64,000 bases of DNA from Phycisphaerales bacterium (GTDB taxonomy: Bacteria > Planctomycetota > Phycisphaerae > Sedimentisphaerales > Anaerobacaceae): assembly GCA_030602885.1 (NCBI GenBank), contig JAUVYV010000003.1, positions 1-64,000 on the forward strand. Direction: 5' to 3'. Within the stretch, counting starts at the first letter, position 1. Every line of letters begins with the position of its first letter. The notes beneath the pieces were generated by a model. The model was not told where the DNA came from and made no database searches. It worked only from the letters and a program-made list of their open reading frames with translations. The position numbers and the translations under genes are program-made. Below are positions 63,416-64,000 of this stretch, piece after piece.

Positions 63416-64000
63416 TTACGTCTCTTCCGTCCACGTCCCGTTCTTCGCAATTACTGCCCAGGCACCGTTACTGTCCGCCACAAGCTTAAGACAGGCACCA
63501 ATAACACTGGCCGCCTTGTACTTGCCAGCAGTCTGCCCACTATCGTCACGAATCGCCGCAGACCCGGGAGCAATTCGAAGCTCCGTTGCCGTCTGAACTG
63601 CAAAGGTAAATACCGTCCCCTCGACGGCTGAATCAGGCAAAGTAAGCGTAACCGTCCCCGTCGCCCCCAGGTTTGTATGAACACTGCCCGACTCCGAAGC
63701 CCCAAGCGTATCATCGCTCGTGTGCGCTTCTATCGCCTGCGTAATACCACCTGCCCCGTAAGGCACAGCAAAACTATGGCCCCCGCGACAATCGGTTATC
63801 GATGTTATGTCACCATTTGATGTGGTCACTATCGCAAGCCGAATATGAGGCACCTGCGCCATATCCGGAAAGCCGCTGTATTCATCTGTAATGAGATTGC
63901 CTCCCGCATCTATGTATAGATAGATGTTCGCCTTGTCATCCACTAATGTATTACCCGACGAACCGGCGCAGCTTACCAGCTCCGTTCCCAGCCAGAACGC
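63416..64000 (-). CDS. Phage tail-fibre-like protein, 5' end outside the window
   Basis: The frame stays open to the right edge (AFWLGTELVSCAGSSGNTLVDDKANIYLYIDAGG...), so the GTG at 63943 is probably internal. The repeat-like segment NIYLYIDAGGNLITDEYSGFPDMAQVPHIRLAIVTTSNGDITSITDCRGG resembles tail-fibre proteins. It continues into a small beta-sandwich (LPDSAVEGTVFTFAVQTATELRIAPG). About 195 codons are visible. It is the most upstream visible gene of the minus-strand module. Confidence 0.6.
   Translation of the reverse strand, partial: AFWLGTELVSCAGSSGNTLVDDKANIYLYIDAGGNLITDEYSGFPDMAQVPHIRLAIVTTSNGDITSITDCRGGHSFAVPYGAGGITQAIEAHTSDDTLGASESGSVHTNLGATGTVTLTLPDSAVEGTVFTFAVQTATELRIAPGSAAIRDDSGQTAGKYKAASVIGACLKLVADSNGAWAVIAKNGTWTEET

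Noticed and set aside
56085-64000. Diversity-generating retroelement serving the tail genes
   Set aside because: No reverse transcriptase and no template/variable repeat pair is seen in the window; it could lie beyond the right edge, but there is no evidence.

Overview
The window reads as chromosomal DNA of a planctomycete, most likely a polysaccharide-degrading member of the Phycisphaerae/Sedimentisphaerales. This is inferred from gene content: many exported glycoside hydrolases, a Tat-exported sulfatase with HEAT repeats, exported ChbG/YdjC deacetylases, Tat-signal and lipoprotein enzymes, a prepilin with the FTLIELLVVIAIIGLLMAIL-type N-terminus, a DUF4954 protein, and a meso-DAP type peptidoglycan pathway. 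No 16S, tRNA or ribosomal protein gene is present to confirm it.

Layout, left to right. 1-480: palindromic and direct repeats, then a sigma-54-like promoter. 500-3300 (+): a divergent receiver-domain protein, groES, groEL, a clear terminator and a small membrane protein. 3377-7268 (-): a four-gene sugar operon (MFS transporter, Gfo/Idh/MocA dehydrogenase, TIM-barrel isomerase, PIG-L deacetylase) with its own promoter. 7356-11421 (-): murE-murF-mraY, joined by ATGA overlaps; murE and murF carry heptamer tandem repeats inside the coding sequence. 11636-13114 (+): an exported transglutaminase-like protein.

13155-29543 (-): a long close-packed run, in transcription order rmuC, two ChbG/YdjC-type deacetylases (one fused to a second domain), a LacZ-like lipoprotein, two GH106-like enzymes, an SDR dehydrogenase, recJ and a phosphoesterase lipoprotein. 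Back-to-back promoters lie at 29570-29665. 29677-34493 (+): HAD hydrolase, Tat-exported aldo/keto reductase-like protein, ASCH protein, a Gly/Arg-rich exported protein, a LacI-type regulator reduced to its DNA-binding tip behind an intact promoter and operator, and a lipoprotein ADP-ribosylglycohydrolase. 34503-38684: a PGRP/amidase-like protein (-), DUF4954 (+), a decayed nagB start, and a SurA/PrsA-type isomerase (-).

39029-49933 (+): a second carbohydrate locus: URO-D-family protein, GH2 enzyme, sulfatase, sugar-porter MFS, clan GH-A hydrolase and SSS symporter. Exported enzymes would desulfate and cleave an outside glycan, and two kinds of transporter would import the sugars. 50007-55699: thioesterase, purF, purM, an unknown membrane protein, DUF503 and a nitrilase-family amidohydrolase.

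55789-64000: a prepilin gene with its own promoter loses its normal reading about 100 codons in, and a phage-like module on the minus strand begins there and runs off the right edge. It has tail-type proteins (fibre-like, beta-helix, repeat-rich, baseplate-hub-like), small membrane proteins, a lipoprotein, a class I methyltransferase and, convergent with it, a spore-photoproduct-lyase-family radical SAM protein. The radical SAM/methyltransferase pair is the best candidate for an undescribed system here; the heptamer repeats inside mur genes and the regulatory and gene relics at 32.9 and 37.4 kb are the other points worth following.
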